A stretch of DNA of 64,000 nt from JAEKNW01 sp963678375 (GTDB taxonomy: Bacteria; Cloacimonadota; Cloacimonadia; Cloacimonadales; JAFGVF01). The translations under genes and the position numbers were made by a program. Below, one piece after another: positions 19,801 to 29,296 of this stretch. Location: positions 1,302,001 through 1,366,000 of the forward strand of contig OY782831.1 in assembly GCA_963678375.2 (NCBI GenBank). The letters run 5' to 3'. Within the stretch, counting starts at the first letter, position 1. Each line of letters opens with the position of its first letter. The notes below the pieces were generated by a model. It made no database searches. It saw only the letters and a list, made by a program, of their open reading frames with translations, and was not told where the DNA came from.

Positions 19801-22010
19801 CTTTAATGGCTCAGGTTCCAAATCCTGATGGTGAATATGACATGTATGAAGCAATGACTGATGCAACAGGTTCTGCTGTAATCTCTGTTAATGTTGGTAT
19901 GTATGATATTAGCATTAATGCTTCTGGTTTTACTGGTTATGCTGGTGAAGTTGATGCAACAGCTGATGTAACAGTTGATGTTACTTTAAATGAAGTTGCA
20001 TTACCTCCTACAGCTGTTATGGCTGAACAAGTTGAAACAGACGCTGTAATCACTTGGGGAGAACCAGGTGGTGGTGGAGCTGGTGAATGGATCACTAAAG
20101 GTGCTGAAGAAAATAACGACGGTATCGGTACTGGTGGTGCTGCAACTTTCCATTTTGCTCACATGTATACTGAAGCTGAATTAGCTGATTATCAAGGTAT
20201 GTACATCAACTCAATGAAAATCTTCCCTAGAGAAGCTTCTGCTACTTATACTTTAAAAGTATATGGTGGTGCTGATGGTAATACTGAATTATATAGCCAA
20301 GCTGTTACTGATTTCACTAATGAAGCTTGGAATGAATACACATTAGATTCTTCAGTGGCAATCCCAACTGAAGGTCCTTTATACATTGGATACTATTGCG
20401 ATACTCCTACTGGTTATCCTGGTGGTTGTGATGCTGGTCCTGCTGTTCCTGGTGGAGACATGGTTAAGATGAATGACCAAGCTGATTGGGATGTTTTATC
20501 AGACATTGCTACTATCAACATTAACTGGAACATCCAGGCTTATGTTTCATGGGCTAGAGGTAGTCAAGTTGCTTCAGAAGGTAGAAGACTTATCCAAAGA
20601 CAAAACACTCAAGCAAATAATGATGCAAGAATCGTTCGTGGAAACTTAGCTCCTATTGCTAACCCTACTGTTGTTTCTGATAGAGAACTATTAGGCTACA
20701 AAGTTTGGAGATTCTTAGCAACCGACCAAGGTAATGAAGCTAACTGGACTCTTCTTACTGATGATATGATTACTGACTTAACTTATACTGATACATCATG
20801 GGATGCATTAGAATCAGGTACTTATAAATTTGCTGTTAAAGCTAACTATACTAATGACAATATGTCTCCAGCTGCTTTCTCAAATGTTCTTCTTAAAGAC
20901 ATGTACGGAACTGTTGATGGTATGGTTACTGTTGAAGGTTCTGGCGATCCAATCAATGGCGCTAGTGTTACTTTAGATGGTAATACTGTAACTACTGATG
21001 CTTCAGGTTACTTCATCTTTACAGAAGTTTTAGCAGGTGTTTATGATGTTACTGTTTCTGCTGCTGGTTATGTTGGTGAAACTCAAAGTGCTACTGTAGT
21101 TGGTACACAATTAACAACAGTTAACTTTGAACTTGCAACATCAAATATCCTTATTAGTGATGGCTTCGAATCTTATCCTGATTTTGCTTTAGAAGCTGCT
21201 CCATGGACTTTAATCGATGGTGACCTTTCAGGTACTTATTCAATTACTAATACTACTTGGGAAAATGCTGAATCACCTCAAGCTTATATTGTATTCAACC
21301 CTTCAATGACTACTCCTCCTCTTACAGATGAGGCTTATGGTGCATACGAAGGTAGCAAATATATGGCTGCTTTTGCTTCAACTACACCTGCTAACAATGA
21401 TTGGATGATTACTCCTGAATTTACTTTAGGTAGCTCTGGTTCATTCAACTTCATGGGTAAATCAATCACTGATCAGTATGGTCTTGAAAGATTTAATGTT
21501 CTAGTTTCTACTGGTTCAACAAATCCTAATGACTTTACTTCTATCTCAGGTGGAACTTATATTGAAGCTCCTATCACTTGGACTCAATATTCTTATGGTT
21601 TAGATGCTTATGCAAACCAAACTATCAGAGTTGCTATCCAATGTGTATCAAATGACGCATTTATCTTCATGGTCGACCAAGTAGAAATAGATGCTCCTGG
21701 TGGAACACCAAATAATCCTGAAATTGCTCCTGTAGTTTCACAACTTATTGGTAACTACCCTAACCCATTCAACCCAGAAACAAGAATTGCTTTCTCAACA
21801 AAAGCAAACGGTCCTGTTTCTATTGATATTTACAATGTTAAAGGTCAAAAAGTAAGATCACTTCTTAATGAAAATAGAGAAGCTGGTACTCACTCAGTTG
21901 TTTGGAATGGTAAAGATGATAATGGTAAGAATGTTGCTTCTGGTGTCTTCTTCTATAGAATGAAATCAGGAAAATATTCTTCAACTAAGAAAATGATCTT
22001 AATGAAATAG
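16896..22010 (+). CDS. Giant multidomain surface protein with T9SS sorting domain
   Basis: 1704 aa. After a signal peptide (~1-20) come two copies of a ~150-aa module (residues ~22-190 and ~302-470, starting [IE/VP]IGxGTTT). Next are carboxypeptidase-regulatory-like beta-sandwich domains (SVSGTVTDG ~478; NVEVSGQVI ~558; ~1337) and cleaved-adhesin/choice-of-anchor-J type domains (HEGFEESFPPTDW ~672; SDGFESYPDF ~1421). Two Fn3-like bridges duplicate each other (ESYNVYRFL ~877; GYKVWRFL ~1266). A type A T9SS sorting domain ends it (~1615: GNYPNPFNPETR, IYNVKGQKV). T-ending GCT/GGT/ACT codons and C-ending AAC/TTC/TAC/ATC codons are unusually frequent, suggesting high expression. No catalytic domain is seen; adhesin or matrix protein is the best guess. 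Confidence 0.85.
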   Translation: MKKNMLILLALLLTFSSIFAMDIEIGTGTTTTNYLPMYGLYDYSWSNFIIDSSLIGMEAEFNQIQVNVGNTPANYESLNQKIYFKHTSDTEVTAAYTNPETAGFTLVYDGDIYWNGGGWQGVMLDTPFEYNGTDNLQIIWENHDATWVSGYPNFLKTDVTGNVGAYDYADGDFPMEEGTAVTYYPNLKLSFDAENEPTVATLVAPVHGAVDVATQVTLEWQLGENTTDVDVYFSNVAADVSSMAASAMVIDGQNVTSYEATDLETLTTYYWRVKSRNSANDLVVNSPVWSFTTEAGGGIVAVPIGDGTTSANQFPWNFYYKNSVAETIYLAEELNIGGQMQGLTFYNTFVTNLEDMPVNIWVGETTQTDLSTYIPASQLTAVFSGTVDFPAGQNNINITFDTPYNYSGGNLVVLTERVMDEEYYSSSDKFYNTETELANRTLSWQSDTEDFDPNLVTGGTVSANMPNVTFYFIVEGMGSVSGTVTDGTNGLEGVELVIDGTNYQTVSLADGSFELPFVAEGQDYTLTASLHGYYDGTATFDVVEDQETMVDVEMTILPNVEVSGQVITNDTGAGIQAHVMLTGYETYEADTDADGYFTIAGVYANQTYAGTATAEGYQPGSFEAVVVDSDLDLGTILVTETLFPASNVVAALDGDDAVVTWDAPNPNVGENIHEGFEESFPPTDWTTVVTNTTESWTQYETVSFTSGDIVPTEGMYQAGVMWDYGAQDEWLITNSMNCPAGNLTFDFYGHYGSTYGDNYYVKVSTDGTNWTPLWNATDFPEGDNAYDTPISIDLSAYAGQTVQFAWHFVDGDGQGLWYASYIDNVNIGGTRIRANELTAVSKAVKTPSTLRVASRNKKNPNEPAYVPIAGINNSRAFESYNVYRFLIEDEANMDNWDLVAEETTALTYTDTDWSTLPVGFYKYAVKAVYTNGAEANAAVSNWLQNSAMAEVTVNVDSNLGDVIADANISLMAQVPNPDGEYDMYEAMTDATGSAVISVNVGMYDISINASGFTGYAGEVDATADVTVDVTLNEVALPPTAVMAEQVETDAVITWGEPGGGGAGEWITKGAEENNDGIGTGGAATFHFAHMYTEAELADYQGMYINSMKIFPREASATYTLKVYGGADGNTELYSQAVTDFTNEAWNEYTLDSSVAIPTEGPLYIGYYCDTPTGYPGGCDAGPAVPGGDMVKMNDQADWDVLSDIATININWNIQAYVSWARGSQVASEGRRLIQRQNTQANNDARIVRGNLAPIANPTVVSDRELLGYKVWRFLATDQGNEANWTLLTDDMITDLTYTDTSWDALESGTYKFAVKANYTNDNMSPAAFSNVLLKDMYGTVDGMVTVEGSGDPINGASVTLDGNTVTTDASGYFIFTEVLAGVYDVTVSAAGYVGETQSATVVGTQLTTVNFELATSNILISDGFESYPDFALEAAPWTLIDGDLSGTYSITNTTWENAESPQAYIVFNPSMTTPPLTDEAYGAYEGSKYMAAFASTTPANNDWMITPEFTLGSSGSFNFMGKSITDQYGLERFNVLVSTGSTNPNDFTSISGGTYIEAPITWTQYSYGLDAYANQTIRVAIQCVSNDAFIFMVDQVEIDAPGGTPNNPEIAPVVSQLIGNYPNPFNPETRIAFSTKANGPVSIDIYNVKGQKVRSLLNENREAGTHSVVWNGKDDNGKNVASGVFFYRMKSGKYSSTKKMILMK

Positions 22011-22074
22011 TAAACCTTGTTATCTCCCTCAATGAGGGGAACTCAGGGGGTGCTACCTTATAAATTGACACAAC

Positions 22075-22103
22075 AAAAGCCTCGCAACCTGCGAGGCTTT
22101 TTC
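22075..22103 (+). terminator. Rho-independent terminator of the 1704-aa protein gene
   Basis: AAAAGCCTCGC / GCGAGGCTTTT with a 5-nt loop and a T-run. The stem is strong and looks usable in both directions. Confidence 0.85.
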
Positions 22104-22592
22104 TATATCCTAACAACAACTCTCTGACTTTTTTTTCCATTCTATTTTCATTCCTGAGAAATCGAATGACCATATGCGAATCTCTTTAAACCCAGACAGT
22201 GCAGTAGACTTTTGTGATTAGCACTATATTAATCTGCATTCTTCAATAAAGATTGGTTCAAGTTAAAGTCTTGTGTAAGAAAATTAGTTAAAATATAAAA
22301 TTTTATCATTAGTTTGATTATCCAAAATATCCCTGACCTGTGAAGGCATAGCTTTAGCGAAGACTCAAAGGGATTAGTAAATTAGCCTGGGGTAGGCTAC
22401 CACAAGGAGCGTCACCCCAGATACAATGACCTAAACAAAACCCTTCCTTCCTTGTTATTCTCATCATGATTTATCGAATTTTAATGGAGAGAGTAACAAG
22501 GAAGTAGGTTTTGTGATCATATCTTTGTAATGTAATTGGTCATTTGATTCTTGATTAATATCCCTACCAGACTTGAACTTAAATCCAAAAAA
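22104..22592. other. Gene-free region with three successive hairpins
   Basis: No credible gene lies between the convergent giant surface-protein genes. Three inverted repeats follow one another: ATCCCT/AGGGAT (22329-22374), CTGGGGT/ACCCCAG (22388-22421) and a long imperfect pair of ~26-nt arms (22436-22513). The first two are locally much more GC-rich than the surroundings, which suggests a structured element or a decayed intergenic repeat. Confidence 0.5.
22436..22513. repeat. Long imperfect inverted repeat
   Basis: Left arm ACAAACCCTTCC..CTTGTTATTCTC and right arm GAGAGTAACAAGGAAG..GGTTTTGT are complementary over ~26 nt with a few mismatches, around a ~26-nt AT-rich centre. There are no flanking duplications that I can see. 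It could be a small inverted-repeat element or an RNA hairpin. Confidence 0.55.
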
Positions 22593-22615
22593 GAAGGACC
22601 TTTCAAAGGTCCTTC
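22585..22615 (-). terminator. Rho-independent terminator of the C25 peptidase gene
   Basis: On the minus strand, GAAGGACCTTT pairs perfectly with AAAGGTCCTTC across a 1-base centre, followed by TTTTTT. It is ~70 bp after the stop at 22687. Confidence 0.85.
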
Positions 22616-22686
22616 AGTAAGAGTTATTTTATTATAACCAATTAGTGCAATATTCTCTAGGAGTCAAATGCACTAGTATGGTTTAT

Positions 22687-25600
22687 TTAATTCTTCATAG
22701 CCTTAACCTTATAGAAATAGGCTTGGGTATTGGAACGTGGTTGATTATGTTGATAAGAAGTGTCATTAGTATCACCTAATTCAATCCAACTGTTTAAATC
22801 GTTAGAATAATATACTTTATAGTAGTCTGCATTAGGAACACTTAACCAGTTAATAGTAGCGATGCCGTCAGACATCTCGACATCTAAGTTATTAGGAGTC
22901 ATTAGCTCTATGATGCCAATATTGATAGGGAATGGTTCTTGAGCAGAACCCACAACCTGTCCACTTGTAACAGGTGTAGAGTTTGATTCTTCGATTATCA
23001 TATCAGCTGACCTATCATAGAGTTTAAAATAGACATTCTCTAAGTTACCATTTGATTGTACTAAAATAGTAGTAAATGCTTGACTTCTATCTACTAAAAC
23101 TATCTCACCAAGTCCACGGCATTCATCATCTACCCAAGCTGATACAATATCATCTTCAGCTATTTGATCACTTAAATGAGTAACTTCAGCATAGATAGTT
23201 GCAGTATTGTTCGGATAGATTACTGGTTGCCAGTCAGGTTCATTGACTAAGTCACTAATAGTTAGAGTAATAGGAATAACTAAAGAGCTGTTATTGCTTG
23301 CATTAGATTGAATATTAAGACTTGCTGTGTATTCACCTGGAGTAAAATCAAGAGAACTGAAATTTAAGATAATATCTTGATTAGCATCAGGTGCAATAGA
23401 TAGATTAGTGTATTGATTATCAAGAGTGAGCCATTGAGGGGCAGGACTTCCTTGACCAGAGACAATCAAATTATCAATTGCCCAGTACCAATCATAGTTA
23501 GCATCATAGTAGTGGAATCGAAGTTTTACATCTGTATATCCTTCATTGGTGAGTGTGTGACTAAAGTTTGAAGGACTAGTCCAAGAACCTATATCACTAG
23601 CTTGCCAGCTAGCAATATTAACCCACTCACTTCCTGTCCACAAATCAACTTCAGCTATTTCTTCTTGATAACTATTGAAATAATGGTCGAATTGGATAGT
23701 TATCTCTTCATAGCTACTAACATTAAAAGTAGGACTTTCTATAGTATCATCAAAATTAAAACCTGATCCTGCTGCATCACTATCTATGAATAAGAATGAA
23801 GAACCATCCAGAGATGAAGAACTATAATTTTCTGCAATATGCCAAGTGTTCTCAGCTGAAGAAAGATAATCTATAGTCCATGTTGATAAGTCATGATCAT
23901 CAAAATTAGCTGAGAAAATCTCAATTAAATCTCTATTTTCAGGGAAAGTAAGATTGAGTGTACAGTTCAAATCAATATCACCATTATTAGTAATTGTGAA
24001 ATTTCTGTCAGCAGTTTGGTCAGGCTGTAAATTGACAGATACTGTTTGAACACTCAGATTAATAATTGCGGGATCAAGAACCTCTAAACTTAATGGAACA
24101 TCTATTTGAGGTGAATCAGGGTCGTTTGAAAGGATTGTTAACACACCTATATAAGTCCCAGCTTGATCTGTAGGATGACTAACATCATAGGATTTTGAAG
24201 CTCCAGAGCTAAGTGTGAAGCTATTGTTACGTAATGTTCTTGATTCTTGATGAGCAAGATGAATATCGTTCTTAGAGACATTTGCTCTAGCTTCAGTTAA
24301 GATAAAGTTGTTATTTGCACTTATAGAACCAGTAAGAGTTTCTCCTCCAGTATTTGTTATGGTAATTGATTCTACAGCAAAATCACCACTTACAACACTT
24401 CCAAAATCAATTTCTTGACTATCAACTAAGATGTTTTGTTCACTTGTTCCACCAACAATAAGAGTAATAGGAATAGTAATCTCTTCATGTTCAGGATCAT
24501 TAGTCAATACATAGAGGTTTTTATTATAAGTTCCTAACTCTAAATCTGTAGCATCAAAGCTGACAGTAATAATTTCGGAAGAACCTTCTGGAATAGTTAG
24601 ATTATCATTATCGATTGATATCCAATTTGGGGTAACCCCTTCAGCAGAAATCATAATAGCATATTCATTTTCAAGGAAAGTACTATTATAAGCTAAAAGC
24701 AAGCCGTCATCTCCAGCTTGATTTTCTATTCCAACTGTACAAGAAGCATCACTAGCTACAAGCTTGTATTGATATTTAATGTTTCCATTATTATAAAGAA
24801 TTACTTGGAAGCTTTCATTATTGATTGGCGATGAAGAAGCATAATGAGAAACATTCTCCCATTGAATGACAGTATAATTTGTGAAGTTCTCATAATAGAT
24901 ATTTCCCCAGGCATCCCCATAAGGTTTTAGATCATCCCAGAAAGGAGCTATTAGAGCATTAGGTTCTGTTGAGTTTGGTAATGATGCATTTGTCCACTCA
25001 GTAGAAGTTGAAGTAAAACTCAAAAATCCATTCGAAGAGACATTTACTGATGAGTAATCTTGTCCATAAAAATTGAAAGTAAAAGGAAGTGAGAATTCTT
25101 CAGAAGTATCATCTCCTTCTGAAATTATCGTTCCAGTAGAAGAAATATCAATCCAATTATATGTCACATCAGCTTCATTAGAATCTTTCCAAGTATAGCC
25201 AAAGTTATCAGGACCTCCACTATTTCTTTGGTCATCAGTAATCTCAACTAAGACTTCTAAATCACCACTTCCAGTATTCTCAATCACATAAGAATAACTG
25301 TCTTGAGTATCTGGAGCAAGATTTTTATTTATTAATCTTGTTGATGATGAATAAGTAGGTTTTATTCCACAAGCTACCAATGAAATATAGCTTGAATATT
25401 GATCTGCATTATGACTAATTTCAATATTACTATTATAGCAAAGCTCAATCGTTGGAGTAAAAGTTACGCTATAAGTCTGACTACTACCTGCTGATAGAGA
25501 TAAATCTTGATCTGTTGTTCTAGTATGAACAAGCTCTTTTTCACTACTTCTGTTTGCAAAGCTAAAATTATCTGGTAATGTAATAGTACCTGTTAAAGTT

Positions 25601-28600
25601 GCACCGCCGGTGTTAGAAACAGTAAAGTCAAGGGTAACTGAATTGCCAAGAATCACTTCTCCATAATCAAGAGAGTTTGTACTTAAAACTATGTTTGGTT
25701 CAGCAGAAGCTGATGATGCAAAGATCCTCACATTTGGATTGTTACCTGAAAGAGTACCACTTACAGGAGCAGTAGGATTTGGATTAGTTGAATCACTATA
25801 ATAGTAAATTGATCTATTAGAAGCAGATGCATAACAATAGAATTCATCTCCACTAGCATGGTAACCAGAAGTGTTTTCATCAAAAGCTATAACTAAATTA
25901 CTTGTACCATCATAAGTAAAAGGACTAGTTAGTTCTATCTCTACCCAACCAGCTGTAGCAGGAGCAGTGAAAGAAGCAGAATAAACTTCTGTAAGATTAG
26001 TTGAGACTACCCAATCAGAAGTAGAAGTGAAGCTGTTCTTATCTGTATTACCCATATAGATAACAATATCGTCAGTCCAAGAAGAGTTGCCATTATAATG
26101 ATAAGCTATTTTGTTAATCTGTGATACCCCTAAGTTAAGTTCCTGAGAAGTATAAATGCTTTGGCTATATGTGTAGCCATAGTATGGTTCAATAGGGAGA
26201 TGAGCATCTGTTACATTCCCATCACCAATCTGTAAAAGGGCTGCTAAGAAATCTTGGCTTAAAACAATAGAAGAGTTGGGATAATTAGCTGTAACAGTAA
26301 GAGTAACTAGCTGACCTGCCGGTATTGAGTTAGAAGCAGTAGCAACAAAACTTACACTAGCTTCTCCGCCTGCAGCAATACTAAGAATGTTATCACTTGA
26401 ATTATTAAATGTGATATAATCAGCTTGTCCTATACTAACAGTGTTGCTTGGAGAAGCCACTTGTCCTGTATTAGCTATACTCGCAACTACTGAGAAAGTT
26501 TCTCCAGCATCAATAACATTGTTACCATTACCTTGACTAGAATCATCAATCAAGATTTGGGTGATTTCCATCTCATAGCTTTTGGCTGTTAAGTTAATAC
26601 TACCAGTATAATCTTCTCCTCCAGCTGTGATAACATACGAAAGAGTGATAGAATGATTATTTGGAACATTCTCAGCAATGGTAAAGTTAATTACATCATT
26701 GATATTAAGAGAAGCTTCAGCAGCTATTGTACTAACAGAAGCTGAGTTTGAATTTAATGTTAAGTAAGGATCAGATTCACTAAAAGTAATAGTTCCAGAA
26801 GGAGAAGTAGCTGTTCCTATATTTTCTACTAGTAAATTTAATGACCCTGTTTCGCCATACTCTAAAAGATCATTATTATTAGCATCGTTTACTGAATAGT
26901 TAGATAAAGTGAGATAGGGACCATCAGCAGTTATAACTTGAATATCAGCTATATAGGGCTGGTAATCTACTCTTGAAATAACCATCTTAACTGGTTGAGG
27001 TGTTGATAAAGCAGGGAAATTAATAGTTCCACTTCCATTAGAACCTAATAGTTGGGTTCCAATAATAGCACCATCAACTGTTAAAGAAACATAAGAATAA
27101 GGAGCTGCACTAATATCTAAAGAGGTCGCTCCTAGTAAAAGATTACTAGCATAGTTTGGTGTCTGAGCCTCAGGAATTCCTATCATAGGAATCAAAGAAG
27201 GGTCACCCATTATAGAATAAATTTCCCAATAATAACTCTTTCGTGATGATGATGAGGCTTGAACAGCCATGTTGCCTCTATAGACCATAGAACCAGCAGA
27301 ATTTGACCAGTTTACATATTCTTCACCATTCTCATGGAAAAGAGCATCAAACATTCCCAAATCTGTTCCAGCATAAGTTGGGTTTGCAGTTGATGTCGGT
27401 GTGAAATGTCCAACAGACCACCAATAGTCTTCATCCCACATTGTATTATTTGTACCACCGATGTATAAGACACCACCATTTGTAGCTCTTATCCATGATT
27501 CTCCAAAACAAGTATCAACTTCAAATTTATTAGTAACACAGCAGTTACCTACAGCAACAGGATACATCTCGGTATTAGTTGAATTCAATACATCATTGAC
27601 ATTTACTTCAGGATCAGCCCAAGAAGTAGAAGAACCATGGGCTGTGTAGTTGATGTATCCAAGCCCTTCATTTAAATCATTAATTATACTTTGTGATGCA
27701 GAACCAGAGGCTGGATATAAATAAGTTGTAGCATCAATTCCATGTGCTGAGTTAAAATAGTATTGAGAACCATAGTTAATAGTACCATTACCATGAGTTG
27801 GAGCCCAAGAACCATCAACTCCAGCAATCAGAGTAACTCTTTCTAAATAGGAAGGATCAGCCATCTCATACTTCTGATAAAGTAGTGTTTTATTTACCAT
27901 GGTTGTTAACTGGCTAGTAGAAGTAGCTGAGAAACGGCCATAGTACATCTCAGGTAAATAGTCTGTACCTTCTAATCTTACATAAGTTAAGTCTGTAATA
28001 TGGCTACCTTCCTCTCCTGAGAAAGCAGGGACTTGTGCAACATCTCCACAAATAAGGAGATAAGAAGGTGCGGGATTAGAGGGTGTAGCACTATCCCAAA
28101 TATCTGAAATAGCATTTTGAATACTAGTAGTAGTTGATCCAATGACATCTATATCTAAGATAGTTACATCATAACCTTGTTGTGTTTTCCACTGGATAAA
28201 TGGTTCCAAAGTATCTAAATAGTTACTTGGACTTACAACAATATAACCTAATGGATATGATTCTAATGTAGAACGATTATTTCTATAGTTAAAAATTGTA
28301 GAAGGATAATTTACTTCGAAGGCAGGAGAGAAAGTTTTATCTCTTAAATATTGAGTAGTTATAAGATTGGCTCCTTCAAACTTAAGATTCAAGCTCGCTT
28401 GCCTTATAATAGAAATTGAGTTATTCCCTGGGTTATAGGCAACTGGATAGAAGTTTACTTCAAAAAGTCTCATACCTCTTTGGTAACCAATTTCAATAAC
28501 TTCAACTTGTTCTTGTGGAATAAAATCAACACTTTGATATGTTTTATTATCAATTACAAATACAATATCATCAGAACTTGAACTTTTTGAGACAGATGGT

Positions 28601-28974
28601 TGAGCAGGGAAGATTTTATTTGTTATGTTCTTCTCTGACAGGTTTATAAAGGTTGTTTCACTCGATTTAAGCTCAGTAATAATCTTCGCATCTTCTGGAA
28701 CAGCAATGATTTTTGAGCTATAAGGAAGTTGAGGTTTTCCTATTTGGCCAGTTAATCCATAATTATCCAGATATAACTGAGTGAAATTACCTTCGGTAGA
28801 AGTATAGTTTCTTGCTGAAATTGAGTTTAGTTGGTAGTCAATTGTGATTTCAGTTTCTAGATTATTAACTAGTTTGACTTCATTATTGCCCTCTTCTAAT
28901 ACAGAAATATCAGCAAAAAGAAAGCTGAGTGATGATATCAATATTAAGATTGATAATAAAATTTTTCCTTTCAT
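22687..28974 (-). CDS. Gingipain-like C25 family cysteine peptidase, multidomain, without a type A sorting domain
   Basis: 2095 aa. A signal peptide (~1-21) and propeptide-like region precede a C25 domain (~250-600). The domain shows YIVVSPSNY, LLICGDV, the catalytic YTAHGSSTSW (His446) and GNCCVTNKF (Cys478/Cys479). The 33-residue His-to-Cys spacing recalled from gingipain RgpB favours Cys479. Next come Ig/CARDB-like repeats, a ~170-aa module at ~914-1084 that also occurs twice in the 16896-22010 protein, choice-of-anchor-D-like repeats, a further sandwich domain (~1650-1830), an ECRG-containing domain and a closing Fn3 domain. It ends YFYKVKAMKN, with no NPFNP sorting motif, unlike the other surface proteins here. 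AGGAG precedes the ATG. Substrate unknown. Confidence 0.87.
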   Translation of the reverse strand: MKGKILLSILILISSLSFLFADISVLEEGNNEVKLVNNLETEITIDYQLNSISARNYTSTEGNFTQLYLDNYGLTGQIGKPQLPYSSKIIAVPEDAKIITELKSSETTFINLSEKNITNKIFPAQPSVSKSSSSDDIVFVIDNKTYQSVDFIPQEQVEVIEIGYQRGMRLFEVNFYPVAYNPGNNSISIIRQASLNLKFEGANLITTQYLRDKTFSPAFEVNYPSTIFNYRNNRSTLESYPLGYIVVSPSNYLDTLEPFIQWKTQQGYDVTILDIDVIGSTTTSIQNAISDIWDSATPSNPAPSYLLICGDVAQVPAFSGEEGSHITDLTYVRLEGTDYLPEMYYGRFSATSTSQLTTMVNKTLLYQKYEMADPSYLERVTLIAGVDGSWAPTHGNGTINYGSQYYFNSAHGIDATTYLYPASGSASQSIINDLNEGLGYINYTAHGSSTSWADPEVNVNDVLNSTNTEMYPVAVGNCCVTNKFEVDTCFGESWIRATNGGVLYIGGTNNTMWDEDYWWSVGHFTPTSTANPTYAGTDLGMFDALFHENGEEYVNWSNSAGSMVYRGNMAVQASSSSRKSYYWEIYSIMGDPSLIPMIGIPEAQTPNYASNLLLGATSLDISAAPYSYVSLTVDGAIIGTQLLGSNGSGTINFPALSTPQPVKMVISRVDYQPYIADIQVITADGPYLTLSNYSVNDANNNDLLEYGETGSLNLLVENIGTATSPSGTITFSESDPYLTLNSNSASVSTIAAEASLNINDVINFTIAENVPNNHSITLSYVITAGGEDYTGSINLTAKSYEMEITQILIDDSSQGNGNNVIDAGETFSVVASIANTGQVASPSNTVSIGQADYITFNNSSDNILSIAAGGEASVSFVATASNSIPAGQLVTLTVTANYPNSSIVLSQDFLAALLQIGDGNVTDAHLPIEPYYGYTYSQSIYTSQELNLGVSQINKIAYHYNGNSSWTDDIVIYMGNTDKNSFTSTSDWVVSTNLTEVYSASFTAPATAGWVEIELTSPFTYDGTSNLVIAFDENTSGYHASGDEFYCYASASNRSIYYYSDSTNPNPTAPVSGTLSGNNPNVRIFASSASAEPNIVLSTNSLDYGEVILGNSVTLDFTVSNTGGATLTGTITLPDNFSFANRSSEKELVHTRTTDQDLSLSAGSSQTYSVTFTPTIELCYNSNIEISHNADQYSSYISLVACGIKPTYSSSTRLINKNLAPDTQDSYSYVIENTGSGDLEVLVEITDDQRNSGGPDNFGYTWKDSNEADVTYNWIDISSTGTIISEGDDTSEEFSLPFTFNFYGQDYSSVNVSSNGFLSFTSTSTEWTNASLPNSTEPNALIAPFWDDLKPYGDAWGNIYYENFTNYTVIQWENVSHYASSSPINNESFQVILYNNGNIKYQYKLVASDASCTVGIENQAGDDGLLLAYNSTFLENEYAIMISAEGVTPNWISIDNDNLTIPEGSSEIITVSFDATDLELGTYNKNLYVLTNDPEHEEITIPITLIVGGTSEQNILVDSQEIDFGSVVSGDFAVESITITNTGGETLTGSISANNNFILTEARANVSKNDIHLAHQESRTLRNNSFTLSSGASKSYDVSHPTDQAGTYIGVLTILSNDPDSPQIDVPLSLEVLDPAIINLSVQTVSVNLQPDQTADRNFTITNNGDIDLNCTLNLTFPENRDLIEIFSANFDDHDLSTWTIDYLSSAENTWHIAENYSSSSLDGSSFLFIDSDAAGSGFNFDDTIESPTFNVSSYEEITIQFDHYFNSYQEEIAEVDLWTGSEWVNIASWQASDIGSWTSPSNFSHTLTNEGYTDVKLRFHYYDANYDWYWAIDNLIVSGQGSPAPQWLTLDNQYTNLSIAPDANQDIILNFSSLDFTPGEYTASLNIQSNASNNSSLVIPITLTISDLVNEPDWQPVIYPNNTATIYAEVTHLSDQIAEDDIVSAWVDDECRGLGEIVLVDRSQAFTTILVQSNGNLENVYFKLYDRSADMIIEESNSTPVTSGQVVGSAQEPFPINIGIIELMTPNNLDVEMSDGIATINWLSVPNADYYKVYYSNDLNSWIELGDTNDTSYQHNQPRSNTQAYFYKVKAMKN

Positions 28975-29069
28975 TAATCTTCTCCTCTCATAATAATATT
29001 ACTTTTTATGTCTTAGTGCATTTAATTCACTTATAATAACTAAATCTCTAGATTAGTAAAATTATTAAT

Positions 29070-29098
29070 AATAAAAGTGTACAAGTATATTCTGTCAA
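29070..29098 (-). promoter_or_regulatory. Probable promoter of the C25 peptidase gene
   Basis: On the minus strand, TTGACA (29093-29098) and TTTATT (29070-29075) with a 17-bp spacer, ~95 bp before the start codon. The -35 box is perfect and the -10 box weak. Confidence 0.4.
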
Positions 29099-29248
29099 TA
29101 AAAATTTCATTTATAAAAGTTATACTTATGAAAAATTACTTAGTGTTAATTATTAACCTATATAAAGAGTCATTGAGTGGAGATAACTTGAAAGAATCTC
29201 TATTCCATCTGGCTTAAGATATAAGAAAAAAATAATAAGAAAAAATAT

Positions 29249-29278
29249 TTGACAAGTTTATACAGCAATTTTTATAAT
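29249..29278 (+). promoter_or_regulatory. Consensus promoter of rmuC that rules out the upstream TTG start
   Basis: TTGACA (29249-29254) and TATAAT (29273-29278), spacer 18 bp. The longest open frame would begin at the TTG of this -35 box, so the true start must be downstream: the ATG at 29297, with GGAGG at 29288-29292. The leader would be only ~12 nt. Confidence 0.7.
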
Positions 29279-29296
29279 TTAATAATTGGAGGTCTG

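Noticed and set aside
21985..22173. 62-codon minus-strand open frame across the terminator of the 1704-aa gene
   Set aside because: It runs through a terminator hairpin and the 3' end of a real gene, has no ribosome site and resembles nothing known.
22436..22513. Insertion sequence ends
   Set aside because: The inverted arms are only ~78 bp apart end to end, with no transposase or target duplication visible.
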